Source: Pedobacter sp. Leaf170 (GTDB lineage: Bacteria; Bacteroidota; Bacteroidia; Sphingobacteriales; Sphingobacteriaceae). Taken from it: DNA of 64,000 nucleotides. Both the position numbers and the translations under genes were made by a program. The notes under the pieces are model-generated. The model searched no databases. It was not told where the DNA came from and saw nothing but the letters and a program-made list of their open reading frames with translations. Of the stretch, positions 18,499 to 27,294 are shown in pieces. The DNA lies in NCBI RefSeq assembly GCF_920984665.1, contig NZ_CAKLBP010000007.1, positions 62,001 through 126,000 of the forward strand, in the 5' to 3' direction. The first letter of the stretch is position 1; each line of letters starts with the position of its first letter.

Positions 18499-19263
18499 AT
18501 GATGAATTTAGCCGAGAGGCACCAGTTAATTTTAAGTCGCTTACAAAGAGATCAATACATCAATGTTGTAGATTTGTGTAAGGAACTGAAAGTATCTTCT
18601 GTTACGATAAGAAAGGATTTAAAACTCCTTGAAGATAAAAATCTTTTGTTCAGAACGCATGGTGGTGCAACCATGAATAACCCATATACGGTAGACAGGC
18701 CAGTAAATGAAAAGGAAAAGCTGCAATCTTCTGAAAAAAATAAAATAGGATTAGCTGCCGCTCAATTACTTAGCGAGAATGAATCAATCGTTATTGCATC
18801 AGGCACCACTGTATTGTATTTTGCTAAAAATATTCCGGCCGGTACCAATTTAACCGTGGTAACATCAGCATTAAATGTGGCTTTAGAATTAATGAGAGAA
18901 AGCAGTATTGAAGTTATACAATTGGGTGGCTTGCTGAGAAAAAGTTCATCATCTGTAATGGGTAGTTATGCCGAACAAGTGTTAGGTGATTTTTACTTCA
19001 ATAAACTTTTTTTAGGTGTTGATGGTATAGATTTAGACTTTGGTTTAACCACTACAAATGCCATGGAAGCGCATTTAAACAGAAAAATGATTAACGTTTC
19101 GCAAAAAACAATTGTACTTGCAGATTCTACAAAATTTGGCAAGAGAGGCTTCGGTAAAATTTGTGGATTAGAGGAAATCGATCACATTATAACAGATAAA
19201 GGAATTTCTGAACAAATTGTAAAACATTTAGAAGGTTTAGGTGTTACTGTTACTATCGTATAG
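18499..19263 (+). CDS. DeoR/GlpR-family transcriptional regulator
   Basis: The 254-residue protein has an N-terminal DeoR-type helix-turn-helix (LCKELKVSSVTIRKDLKLLE, 20 residues, ~27-46, then FRTHGGA). A sugar-phosphate sensor domain of the DeoR C-terminal fold follows, with VIASGTTVLYFA, LGG and the SSSVMGSYAEQ segment. Its divergent position next to glpDKF makes it a good candidate for the glycerol-3-phosphate-responsive repressor, GlpR. The intergenic region contains two CGAAA sequences about 32 bases apart (near 18366 and 18398) that could be half-sites, unproven. An ATG one codon downstream is an equally possible start. Confidence 0.88.
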   Translation: MMNLAERHQLILSRLQRDQYINVVDLCKELKVSSVTIRKDLKLLEDKNLLFRTHGGATMNNPYTVDRPVNEKEKLQSSEKNKIGLAAAQLLSENESIVIASGTTVLYFAKNIPAGTNLTVVTSALNVALELMRESSIEVIQLGGLLRKSSSSVMGSYAEQVLGDFYFNKLFLGVDGIDLDFGLTTTNAMEAHLNRKMINVSQKTIVLADSTKFGKRGFGKICGLEEIDHIITDKGISEQIVKHLEGLGVTVTIV

Positions 19264-19301
19264 TATATTTTCGATATTTAAACCAAACAATAATTTGAAC
19301 T

Positions 19302-19694
19302 ATGTCAAAAAAACGCATACACATTTTAGAAGATGATCAGGAAATCAGAAATGTAATCGAGATTCTTTTAAAAGAGGAGGGTTTCGAACTTCAACTTTCA
19401 TCATCATTTTCAGAGTTAAAAAAGAACATTCAGGATGCAATGCCGGATTTATTTTTGCTTGATGTAATGTTACCTGATGGGAATGGAGCAGAAATCTGCG
19501 AAGATTTAAAAACAGATATTTTTACTAAGCACATCCCAATTATAGTAATGTCTGCACAAAATAACAGCGAGCAAAAAGCAATTGATGCATTTGCTGATGA
19601 TTATATTAGTAAGCCATTTGATATTTATGATGTACTTGAACGCATAAATACTCAAATTAATAAGGCCAGAGAAGGAAAAGAAGCGAAAGCTTAA
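19302..19694 (+). CDS. Orphan single-domain response regulator
   Basis: A 130-residue CheY-like receiver with acidic residues in LEDDQ (Asp11, Asp12), phosphoacceptor Asp54 in LDVMLPDGNG, Ser84 in VMSAQN and Lys104 in SKPFD. A short charged tail (KAREGKEAKA) follows, with no output domain. It lies 38 bases after the GlpR-type regulator and may share its transcript. It is a paralogue-like relative of the receiver at 10728-11090. No kinase is encoded nearby, so the partner is unknown. Confidence 0.9.
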   Translation: MSKKRIHILEDDQEIRNVIEILLKEEGFELQLSSSFSELKKNIQDAMPDLFLLDVMLPDGNGAEICEDLKTDIFTKHIPIIVMSAQNNSEQKAIDAFADDYISKPFDIYDVLERINTQINKAREGKEAKA

Positions 19695-19711
19695 ATGAAA
19701 ATCATAAATGA

Positions 19712-19748
19712 AAGCGGGTTTTGCATGTAGCAAAACCCGCTTTTTTTT
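19712..19748 (+). terminator. Intrinsic terminator after the response regulator
   Basis: A perfect stem AGCGGGTTTTGC / GCAAAACCCGCT with a five-base loop is followed by a run of eight Ts. It borders the stop codon of the convergent lipoprotein gene and may serve both directions. Confidence 0.9.
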
Positions 19749-20082
19749 ATTTAAAATCTTTTACAATATCGCCTTCTAAATTGTTAATGAACACAACAAT
19801 ATCTTCGAGTCTATTGGCGGTTTTTAATCCTGAAGGCGTTTCTGCACTATATGTGAATTTTATACCTTTAAAATCAGCTAATCGCTGAGTAGATGTTGTA
19901 TAATATAAACCCCCACTGTCTACAAATCGAACATACCAATACAATATTTCAGGTTGATTGGTTGTTGCATTTAATGTTGTTGTAGTAAAAACGTTAAGTT
20001 TTATAACATCTGGTTGCGGTATTGATTTTTTACATGCAGTAAAAGTAATTAAAAGCAAGAGGGCTAATATTGATTGTTTCAT
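19747..20082 (-). CDS. Small putative lipoprotein, unknown function
   Basis: A 111-residue protein with an N-terminal lipoprotein signal (hydrophobic residues 5-15, lipobox TFTAC, Cys17) followed directly by lysines. The mature part is mostly beta-like, with several Thr and Tyr residues. No family is recognised. It is probably anchored in an outer or inner membrane leaflet facing the periplasm. It converges on the response regulator across a shared hairpin and lies 94 bases downstream of ackA. Confidence 0.6.
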   Translation of the reverse strand: MKQSILALLLLITFTACKKSIPQPDVIKLNVFTTTTLNATTNQPEILYWYVRFVDSGGLYYTTSTQRLADFKGIKFTYSAETPSGLKTANRLEDIVVFINNLEGDIVKDFK

Positions 20083-20176
20083 AAATCTAATGTTGGTAAG
20101 CCCAAAAATAATAAATTCTGCCTTTTTAACTATTTATCAAATAAAAAATTAATTCCATTTAAAAACAGTGTGGGGA

Positions 20177-21373
20177 TTAGTTTAGCAAATTAAAACATTG
20201 ATTAGCAATTTCATACTCTTCATTGGTTGGAATCACCAAGATATTAACATTTGAATTTTCTTCGCTTATATTTAATAATTGACCACTATATGCTCTGTTC
20301 TTCGAATCATCTAGATTAATACCTAAATAACTTAAGTTTTTGCATACCGAATACCTCATTTTAGCATCATTCTCTCCAACTCCGGCGGTAAAAACTAATG
20401 CATCAACACCGTTTAAAACAGCAGTATAAGCGCCAATAAATTTTTTAATCCTGTAGGCATAAATTTCAAGCGCAAGCTGAGCAGATTCATTTCCCTCATC
20501 AGCTAATTTATTGATATCACGCATATCACTCGATCCGCCAACGCCTAACAAACCTGATTGTTTATTAAGCAATGTACTTAATTGCTCTAGCGTGTAACCA
20601 GAATGTTCCATTAAATGAAATATTACTGATGGATCGATATCTCCCGAACGAGTTCCCATCATTAACCCGCTTAAAGGACCAAAACCCATACTTGTATCTA
20701 TTGATTTTCCATTTTTTATGGCAGTGATGCTGCATCCATTGCCTAAATGCACACTAATTATTTTCGATTCACCTTTGTTAAGGTATTTAATAGCCTGTTC
20801 GCTAACGTATTTATGGCTTGTACCATGAAATCCATAAACCCTTATCCCGTGTTCTTTGTAGTAAGTTTCAGGTATCGCATAGCGATAAGCATCTTGTGGG
20901 ATAGTTTGATGAAAGGCTGTATCAAAAACCGCAATTTGTTTTGCAGCACTAAAGGTTTGCTCTGCTACTTCAATACATTTATAATTAACAGGATTGTGTA
21001 ATGGGGCTAAAGAAAATAATTTCTTAATCTGGTGTTTTACATCGTTATCAATTAATGTTGCACCGGCAAAATGTTCTCCTCCATGCACTACTCGGTGTCC
21101 AACCGCTGTAATATCTTTTGGACTGGCAATTACTGCATTTTGCCCTTCAGATAATAAACTTAAAACTTGTTTTAACCCCTCCCCATGATTGGAAATAAAT
21201 CCTTCCTTTTCTATCGTTAATTTTTCTCCATTAGGAAAAACAACATGTTTTATAAAAGAACCCTCAATACCGATGCGCTCTACCAACCCACTGCAAACGG
21301 GTTTCGGCGATGGCATTTTAAATAATTGATATTTGATTGAGCTACTTCCTGAGTTAATTACTAAAATATTCAT
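20177..21373 (-). CDS. ackA: Acetate kinase
   Basis: A full-length 398-residue enzyme of the ASKHA fold: N-terminal INSGSSSIKYQLF (5-17), central HRVVHGGEHF, VFDTAFHQTIP, GFHGTSHKYV and HLGNGCSI, and TAGVGENDA towards the C-terminus. It interconverts acetyl phosphate and acetate with ADP/ATP. It follows pta by only three bases, so the two form one operon giving substrate-level ATP from acetyl-CoA during overflow or fermentative growth, or running in reverse for acetate use. Confidence 0.97.
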   Translation of the reverse strand: MNILVINSGSSSIKYQLFKMPSPKPVCSGLVERIGIEGSFIKHVVFPNGEKLTIEKEGFISNHGEGLKQVLSLLSEGQNAVIASPKDITAVGHRVVHGGEHFAGATLIDNDVKHQIKKLFSLAPLHNPVNYKCIEVAEQTFSAAKQIAVFDTAFHQTIPQDAYRYAIPETYYKEHGIRVYGFHGTSHKYVSEQAIKYLNKGESKIISVHLGNGCSITAIKNGKSIDTSMGFGPLSGLMMGTRSGDIDPSVIFHLMEHSGYTLEQLSTLLNKQSGLLGVGGSSDMRDINKLADEGNESAQLALEIYAYRIKKFIGAYTAVLNGVDALVFTAGVGENDAKMRYSVCKNLSYLGINLDDSKNRAYSGQLLNISEENSNVNILVIPTNEEYEIANQCFNLLN

Positions 21374-21376
21374 AGG

Positions 21377-23467
21377 TTATTTTATATCCTGACATTGAAT
21401 TGCGGTGATAACTACGGTATTAAAAATATCATCAACAGTGCAACCTCTGCTTAAATCGTTAATTGGTTTATTTAACCCTTGTAACATTGGGCCAATTGCC
21501 AATGCACCGGTTTCTCTTTGTACAGCTTTGTAAGTGTTATTTCCTGTATTTAAATCGGGAAAAATTAAAACGCTGGCTCGTCCGGCAACTTCAGAACCTG
21601 GTAATTTTTGCTGACCAACCAAAGGATCTACGGCAGCATCATATTGTATCGGGCCTTCAATTTTTAATTCCGGGTGTTTGGCTTTCACAATTGCAGTTGC
21701 TTCGCGTACACGCTCCACATCTTCGCCTTCGCCAGAACTTCCAGACGAGTAGGAGAGCATGGCAATTCTTGGCTCTATACCAAATTTTGAACTGCTTTCT
21801 GCTGATGAAATTGCAATTTCGGCTAATTGTTGTGCAGTCGGATTTGGATTTACTGCGCAATCGCCAAAAATGGCAACACGCTCTGGTAAGCACATAAAAA
21901 ATATGGAAGAAACAACAGATACGCCTGGTTTGGTTTTCACAAATTGTAAGGCAGGCCTGATGGTATGCTGCGTAGTATGAACCGCTCCTGAAACCATCCC
22001 ATCTGCATCGCCTTTATAAACCATCATGGTACCGAAATAAGAAACATCGGTCATCATATCCCGGGCCATTTCCATATTTACGTTTTTATTTTTGCGTAGT
22101 TCATAAAGGGTTTCTACATAATCATCGTATTGCGGAGATTGTGCCGGATTGTGAATATTTATTGAATTGATATCAAGATTTAATCCCAACCTTTTAATAG
22201 AAGTTCCAATTTCCAAAGGGTCGCCAAGCAATGTAATGTTAACTACATCCTGGGTAATTAATTTTTCTACAGCTTTTAATATCCTGTCATCGTTCCCTTC
22301 GGGCAAAACAATGTGTTTTTTCTCGCCTTTTGCCCATTTCACCAAATTGTATTGAAACATGTGTGGTGTTATGCCTTCGTAACTAAAAGTGATGATTTTA
22401 TCATCTAATGCTTTCAAATCAACATATTTTTCAAATAGTTCAATGGCGAGTGAAATTTTCTTTTTATTATCAATCGTGATTTTTGAATGAATAGAACCGA
22501 TTGCCGTCGTAGTTTCAAAAGTGCCTTTTTGAACCGAAATAATCGGAATTATAGTCTGTAATCCTTCAATCAACTTAATCATTGGCTCATCAGGCAAACT
22601 GCCCGCAGTTAATACAATACCTGCAACCTTTGGGTAGTTGGCAGATAAATTAGCCTGCAATGAACCGATAATAATATCGCCACGGTCGCCTGGTGTAACA
22701 ATTAAGAGATTATCCTTTATATGCCTTAAAAAATTGGGCAACATCATAGCGCCAGTTACAAAATTATCTACCTGGTTATCCATCAAATCTGCTCCAAATA
22801 GAACCTCAGCATCTAATGCTTCTGTAATTTCTCTCATTGTTGGACTTTGTAAGCCGCTTTCAATAGGAATTACAGCAATTAATAACTCGGGCGGTAATTG
22901 ATTAGTGAGTGCTTGTTTAATCCGTTCAGCTTCTTCTGGGTTAACCATGTTTGCAACAACACCCAAAACCTGTACATCTCTTAGCAAGAAATTACGGTAT
23001 ATATTTATAGCCGATTTAAAAAGCTGACTAGCGGTTTTGTTTTTACCTGAAACGACAATTAATACCGGGGCTCCGAGGTTTTTAGCCATTAATGCATTTG
23101 ATTCAAACTCAAAAGCCATTCCTTCACCCAAAAAATCGCTTCCCTCAATTACAGTAAAATCGTAATTATCTTCTAATTTTTTGTATTTGCTGATGATTGT
23201 ATTAATGACATCTCCACTATTTTGATGTTCATGTAGCATATCTTGCCTGGTGAAAGCAAAGGCATCTTCATATTTAACCGGCAGAGAAAAATAATCAAGC
23301 ATTGCCTCCACATGTTTATCTTTTTCATTTACATCATCCTGAGCAATAATTGGCTTAAAATAGCCAACTTTTTGCGTTTTGGCGAGCAACATATTAATCA
23401 TCCCGAAAGCGATTACCGATTTGCCGGTATATGGTTCTGCAGAAGCAATGAAGATATTTTTAGTCAT
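21377..23467 (-). CDS. pta: Phosphate acetyltransferase, long form
   Basis: The 696-residue protein is the long three-domain form. It has an N-terminal P-loop-like/dethiobiotin-synthase-like domain (SAEPYTGKSVIAFG, ~9-22), a middle DRTGG-type domain (~220-330) and a C-terminal PTA catalytic domain (~365-690) with VLPEGNDDRILKA, DADGMVSGAVHTT-type and SYSSGSSGEGEDVE segments. It transfers acetyl from CoA to phosphate. The N-terminal domain regulates activity in enterobacterial Pta. It is the first gene of pta-ackA. Confidence 0.96.
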   Translation of the reverse strand: MTKNIFIASAEPYTGKSVIAFGMINMLLAKTQKVGYFKPIIAQDDVNEKDKHVEAMLDYFSLPVKYEDAFAFTRQDMLHEHQNSGDVINTIISKYKKLEDNYDFTVIEGSDFLGEGMAFEFESNALMAKNLGAPVLIVVSGKNKTASQLFKSAINIYRNFLLRDVQVLGVVANMVNPEEAERIKQALTNQLPPELLIAVIPIESGLQSPTMREITEALDAEVLFGADLMDNQVDNFVTGAMMLPNFLRHIKDNLLIVTPGDRGDIIIGSLQANLSANYPKVAGIVLTAGSLPDEPMIKLIEGLQTIIPIISVQKGTFETTTAIGSIHSKITIDNKKKISLAIELFEKYVDLKALDDKIITFSYEGITPHMFQYNLVKWAKGEKKHIVLPEGNDDRILKAVEKLITQDVVNITLLGDPLEIGTSIKRLGLNLDINSINIHNPAQSPQYDDYVETLYELRKNKNVNMEMARDMMTDVSYFGTMMVYKGDADGMVSGAVHTTQHTIRPALQFVKTKPGVSVVSSIFFMCLPERVAIFGDCAVNPNPTAQQLAEIAISSAESSSKFGIEPRIAMLSYSSGSSGEGEDVERVREATAIVKAKHPELKIEGPIQYDAAVDPLVGQQKLPGSEVAGRASVLIFPDLNTGNNTYKAVQRETGALAIGPMLQGLNKPINDLSRGCTVDDIFNTVVITAIQCQDIK

Positions 23468-23618
23468 ACGAAGAGTTATTTTATAGATAAACCAACAGCC
23501 CGCAAGATAGTTGGAAAAATTTAAATTGCGATTTGTAAATTGTAATTATTTAGAATAATTCTAATGTAGCTTTTACCTTCGGTTCGCTTTTTTTTAAAAA
23601 TCAAAATCCTGCTAAAAC

Positions 23619-23653
23619 AAAAAATCCTGATATCTTTCGATTCAGGATTTTTT
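23619..23653 (-). terminator. Intrinsic terminator of tRNA-Ser
   Basis: AAAAAATCCTGA (23619-23630) pairs with TCAGGATTTTTT (23642-23653). On the minus strand it begins 11 bases after the 3' end of tRNA-Ser and carries a six-T tract. Confidence 0.85.
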
Positions 23654-23664
23654 AGCTTTTTGAG

Positions 23665-23749
23665 CGGAAAGCGAGGGATTCGAACCCCCGGACCTATGAC
23701 AGTCAACAGTTTTCAAGACTGCCGCATTCGACCACTCTGCCAGCTTTCC
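23665..23749 (-). tRNA. tRNA-Ser(UGA)
   Basis: Read on the minus strand, the acceptor arms GGAAAGC and GCTTTCC pair perfectly with a G discriminator. The anticodon stem GCAGT/ACTGT encloses loop CTTGAAA, giving anticodon TGA. A long variable arm, typical of serine tRNAs, precedes the T arm GGGGG-TTCGAAT-CCCTC. The length is 85 bases and CCA is not encoded. It has its own promoter and terminator. Confidence 0.95.
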
Positions 23750-23754
23750 GGAGG

Positions 23755-23785
23755 CAAAAGTACAAACTCTGCTCAAATCTGCAAA
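23755..23785 (-). promoter_or_regulatory. Promoter of tRNA-Ser
   Basis: On the minus strand TTTG (23785-23782), a 19-base spacer and TACTTTTG (23762-23755) match the Bacteroidota promoter in every fixed position. The -7 box ends five bases before the mature tRNA. Confidence 0.7.
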
Positions 23786-23845
23786 CTATGATGTGCTTTT
23801 TTTTATATAAAATTGATAATTGCTTAACACAGAGGAAGAAAAAAA

Positions 23846-24835
23846 TTATTTTTTAGAAATATTTCCTTCAATATGGTCGCTTTCTTTGAATAGATTAAAG
23901 GTGGGGCGAATAATTTTCACACTTTTTTTACTCACATCGATACTTGCATTAAGCTCAAAGCCTATTAATAAAATCAGGGAGTTTAGATAAAGCCAAATCA
24001 TTATAACGATTAAGGTTCCGATAGAACCATAAACTTTATTGTATGAACCGAAATTGTTGATGTAAAAGGAAAATCCCCAGATGGTTAAAAAAGCTAAAAT
24101 AGTGGCCAACCAGGAGCCTGCACTAAATAGTTTCCATTTCTTTGCGTGTGATGGTCCGTATCGGTAAAGTATAGAGATTGTGATAAAATAGAGCGCTGCT
24201 AATAATGTCCATCGCGTAAGCTGAATGGCATAAACGGCTAAGCTATCTTTAATGTGAAGTTCTGTTTTAATGTAATTCAAAAGCAATTCGCCAATGGCCA
24301 TTGCGCTGATGCAAATAATGATAGAGAAAAAAATTATCATAGTAAGGATTAATGCAATAAGGCGTTGCTTTAACCAGCTTCTGGTTTCTATTACCAGCGA
24401 AGCTTTGTTAAAAGCTTTCATTAGATTTTGAACGCCGTTTGTAGCAAAAAAGATTGCCGACAGAAATCCGAAGGATAATAAACCTCTGTTTTGGTTGTTG
24501 ATGATATCTTTTAACGTTGTTTCGAATGCTTCAAACGCATTGTGAGGGAGAATCAATTCTATTAAACTTAAAAGCTTTTCTTGAAAACCTGAAATTGGTA
24601 TAAAAGGAATTAAAGTAAATAGAAATATAATACTTGGGAAAATGGCCAGCATAAAGCTATAAGCCAATGATGATGATTTATTAACCAACGATTCTTTCTT
24701 AATTTCTCTGAAAAAGAAGGTTGCTACAGTAAAAAGGGGCAATGGGCTGAAACCAGGCAATACGCAGGATTTAGTCCACTCAATAAAGTTAGAGTAAAAC
24801 CTGAAATTTAATAATTGCCTATGTAACCATTCCAT
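23846..24835 (-). CDS. YihY/BrkB-family inner-membrane protein
   Basis: A 329-residue protein with about six membrane helices and the family segment SSLAYSFMLAIFPSIIFLF (~54-72), where the Pro-containing helix is typical. It was once annotated ribonuclease BN; that activity belongs to another protein, and YihY proteins are now regarded as membrane proteins of uncertain, perhaps transport, function. It lies seven bases after the thioesterase gene and is the last gene of the PASTA-mltG-thioesterase operon, so an envelope-related role is plausible. Confidence 0.88.
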   Translation of the reverse strand: MEWLHRQLLNFRFYSNFIEWTKSCVLPGFSPLPLFTVATFFFREIKKESLVNKSSSLAYSFMLAIFPSIIFLFTLIPFIPISGFQEKLLSLIELILPHNAFEAFETTLKDIINNQNRGLLSFGFLSAIFFATNGVQNLMKAFNKASLVIETRSWLKQRLIALILTMIIFFSIIICISAMAIGELLLNYIKTELHIKDSLAVYAIQLTRWTLLAALYFITISILYRYGPSHAKKWKLFSAGSWLATILAFLTIWGFSFYINNFGSYNKVYGSIGTLIVIMIWLYLNSLILLIGFELNASIDVSKKSVKIIRPTFNLFKESDHIEGNISKK

Positions 24836-24842
24836 TAATTAA

Positions 24843-25253
24843 TTATACAAAATGAGGTTTAACTCCATCCATAAATTTCTTTGGTGGATGACATGGCCTG
24901 CGTGTTGTTTTATCTACAAAAACCAATACCGTTTTACCGATATTAATTAATTCTTCCTTTTCGTTATAAATCTCGTACTCTACATTAAGCCTTACGGTAG
25001 GCAGTTCTTTTACAATTGATTTAACTGTTAAAACCTGATTATAAAGGGCCGGTTTCAAGAATTTTGATTGCAATTCTAAAAGTGGCAACATCACACCATC
25101 TGCTTCCATTGATTCGTATGTTATTCCCGAGCAAGCTTCAAAGCATTCAGTTCTGGCTATTTCATAATACAAAGCGTAATTTCCGTGATGAACTACACCC
25201 ATTTGGTCAGTTTCCGCATAGCGAACTTTAACCTTAGTTTCGTGTACAAACAT
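24843..25253 (-). CDS. YbgC/FcbB-type acyl-CoA thioesterase
   Basis: A 136-residue hot-dog-fold protein with the 4HBT signature VRYAETDQMGVVHHGNYALYY-like start (Asp16 and the His pair around 22-23). The family hydrolyses acyl-CoA, typically in Tol-Pal-linked phospholipid metabolism for YbgC or as general thioesterases. Its ATG shares one base with the stop codon of mltG, implying translational coupling. No Tol-Pal genes are adjacent. The substrate is not predictable. Confidence 0.88.
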   Translation of the reverse strand: MFVHETKVKVRYAETDQMGVVHHGNYALYYEIARTECFEACSGITYESMEADGVMLPLLELQSKFLKPALYNQVLTVKSIVKELPTVRLNVEYEIYNEKEELINIGKTVLVFVDKTTRRPCHPPKKFMDGVKPHFV

Positions 25254-26308
25254 TATTTAAAGATGTTTCTTTTATTTAATGCATCACGATATTTCTTTGC
25301 ATTGATTTCGTGCTCTGCTTTGGTTTCTGCAAAATTGTGGTAGCCGGAAAAATCTTCTTTGGCACACATATAAATGTAATTGTTCTTATTGTAGTTTAAA
25401 ACTGCATCAATTGCATTTATGCTTGGCATCATAATCGGTCCCGGAGGTAAGCCAGCATATTTATAAGTATTGTATAACGATTGAACCTGCAACAATTTAT
25501 TGGTTACTCGCTTTACAGTAAAATCATCATTGGCAAAAATTACCGTTGGGTCTGCTTGTAATAGTATGCCTTTGTTTAAGCGATTTAAATATAAACCCGC
25601 AATAATCGGCATTTCCTTATCGTAAAGCGCTTCCGCATCAACTATTGATGCCAAAGTGTAAACCTGAGCAGTTGTTAAGTTTAAGCTAGCCGCTTTTTGC
25701 TTACGATCTGCAGTCCAGAATTTTTCATATTCCTTGTGCATTCGCTCAAAAAATTCTACCGGCGATACATTCCAATACATTTCGTAGGTGTTTGGAATAA
25801 ACATCGTATATACATTATCTTGATTAAAACCATATTTACTAATAAAATTAGTAGAGTCCATCAAGCTGATAAAACTTAAAGAATCGGCTTCTAAATTACT
25901 TGCTAAATAAGCTGCAAAATTTTCTTTTTTACGGATGTTTTGAAATTTAAGTTTTACAGGTTCCTGGTTGCCGGCTTTTATCATGTTAATTAAAGTACGG
26001 TTTGTCATTCCCTTTTTTAGACGATAACGACCGGGCTTAACACTTGTAGCAAGATTCATTTTACCTGCAGCACTTGCAAATGATGAAGTGCTTTTTAGAA
26101 TATCTTTAGTTTTTAAATTGTTGATTAAATCATCATAACTAGAGTTTGTTTTGATGTAAAGATATTTTTGATTTTCGGTAACGTTTGGTGCAAAGTATAA
26201 CTTATAAATATTCAACGCAAAGTATCCGCCAATTAATATGGCCAAAACCAGTACGGTCAAAGCAATTTTTTTACCTGTTGTTGGGCTCTTTTTTTCAATC
26301 TCGCTCAT
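25253..26308 (-). CDS. mltG: Endolytic murein transglycosylase MltG
   Basis: The 351-residue protein has one N-terminal membrane helix (~14-36) and a periplasmic YceG domain, with FIPNTYEMYW (~170-179), the catalytic-region segment LASIVDAEALYDKEMP, GLYLNRL, LQADPT and YNTYKYAGLPPGPI. MltG cuts nascent peptidoglycan strands and sets glycan length. The segment SIVDAE differs from the SIVEKE common in other phyla. It follows the PASTA gene by 19 bases and overlaps the thioesterase by one base. Confidence 0.92.
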   Translation of the reverse strand: MSEIEKKSPTTGKKIALTVLVLAILIGGYFALNIYKLYFAPNVTENQKYLYIKTNSSYDDLINNLKTKDILKSTSSFASAAGKMNLATSVKPGRYRLKKGMTNRTLINMIKAGNQEPVKLKFQNIRKKENFAAYLASNLEADSLSFISLMDSTNFISKYGFNQDNVYTMFIPNTYEMYWNVSPVEFFERMHKEYEKFWTADRKQKAASLNLTTAQVYTLASIVDAEALYDKEMPIIAGLYLNRLNKGILLQADPTVIFANDDFTVKRVTNKLLQVQSLYNTYKYAGLPPGPIMMPSINAIDAVLNYNKNNYIYMCAKEDFSGYHNFAETKAEHEINAKKYRDALNKRNIFK

Positions 26309-26327
26309 TTGTGTAATGCGTAAAAGA

Positions 26328-27101
26328 TTATAATTGTTTATTAGATAATGTGATGTTTATTCTTGTGCCAATCGCTACTTTGGTTAACGAATCTAAAGGC
26401 GATGGATCTTGTTTGGTGATTACTGCATTTGCACTATCCGTAATCGTACCTTCGTAGATGATGTTCCCCAGAACTAAAGCAGAACCTTTAAGCGAAAATT
26501 TAGCTTCATCTATCGTTAAACCGGTTAATTGAGGTATATCAACTTCCTCGTTTCCTCTACCATCACCGAGCACTAAATCAATCCTTGAACCTACCGGGAT
26601 GGTTTGCCCTGCCTGAATGGCTTGTCCGCCAAAAGTTGCTTCTAAGACTACATCACGACTAACATCTGGTTTATAAGTTGTATCGCCAAGTTTTAAACGA
26701 GAACTCTCAATAATTGCCTGTGCTTCTCTAAGTGTTTTAAAAGCAATATCGGGGAATTTAGTATTTGGCGTATTGGCTGTATTAATGGTTAGGTAAATAG
26801 TGCGGTTATCTTTAACAAAGGTATTTGCATCAGGATCCTGGTCAATCACAATGCCTGCAGGTTTATCCATAATGTAAACCGAATCTACCTCGTACTTTAA
26901 ACCAGCCTCTTCAAGCTTAACTACAGCATCAGCAAAAGATAAGCCTTTTACTAATGGTACATTAAGCCCTTGACCATGTTTAGTGTAAAACCTTAAACTA
27001 AAAAATGCAACCAGAAGCAATACAAATACTGTTAAAACAGCTGCAATAAGGGTTTTTCTGAAGGATTGTGTTTTTAAATATTCTATAAATTTAGACATCA
27101 A
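26328..27101 (-). CDS. PASTA-domain membrane protein
   Basis: A 257-residue protein with a short cytoplasmic N-terminus, one membrane helix (~16-38) and three periplasmic PASTA repeats (~43-110, ~112-183, ~187-255), each with the VP/IP-L-G-L-A-x-L pattern. PASTA domains bind muropeptides or beta-lactams in kinases and penicillin-binding proteins of Gram-positives. Here there is no kinase or transpeptidase domain, the usual Bacteroidota form. It leads an operon with mltG and is divergent from ddl, so a peptidoglycan role is a sound inference. Confidence 0.9.
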   Translation of the reverse strand: MMSKFIEYLKTQSFRKTLIAAVLTVFVLLLVAFFSLRFYTKHGQGLNVPLVKGLSFADAVVKLEEAGLKYEVDSVYIMDKPAGIVIDQDPDANTFVKDNRTIYLTINTANTPNTKFPDIAFKTLREAQAIIESSRLKLGDTTYKPDVSRDVVLEATFGGQAIQAGQTIPVGSRIDLVLGDGRGNEEVDIPQLTGLTIDEAKFSLKGSALVLGNIIYEGTITDSANAVITKQDPSPLDSLTKVAIGTRINITLSNKQL

Positions 27102-27294
27102 TTATGAATTCTTTGTTAAAGCGATTAAACTCAAATGTAGGCAAATTTTAATTATTGGTTTGTTGTATTGCATGCCTTTAAGCAATAAGCTTACCAACTC
27201 TATTATTTCTCTTAATCAAAGTTAATTTTGCACAAAGATATTTATATTTTTGAGGATATATTTACATCAATTTCTAATTATAAAAGAATCTACA

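Noticed and set aside
21463..21897. 144-residue plus-strand frame inside pta
   Set aside because: Antisense to the conserved catalytic domain of Pta.
23521..23706. 61-residue minus-strand frame overlapping tRNA-Ser
   Set aside because: It covers the tRNA 3' half and its terminator.
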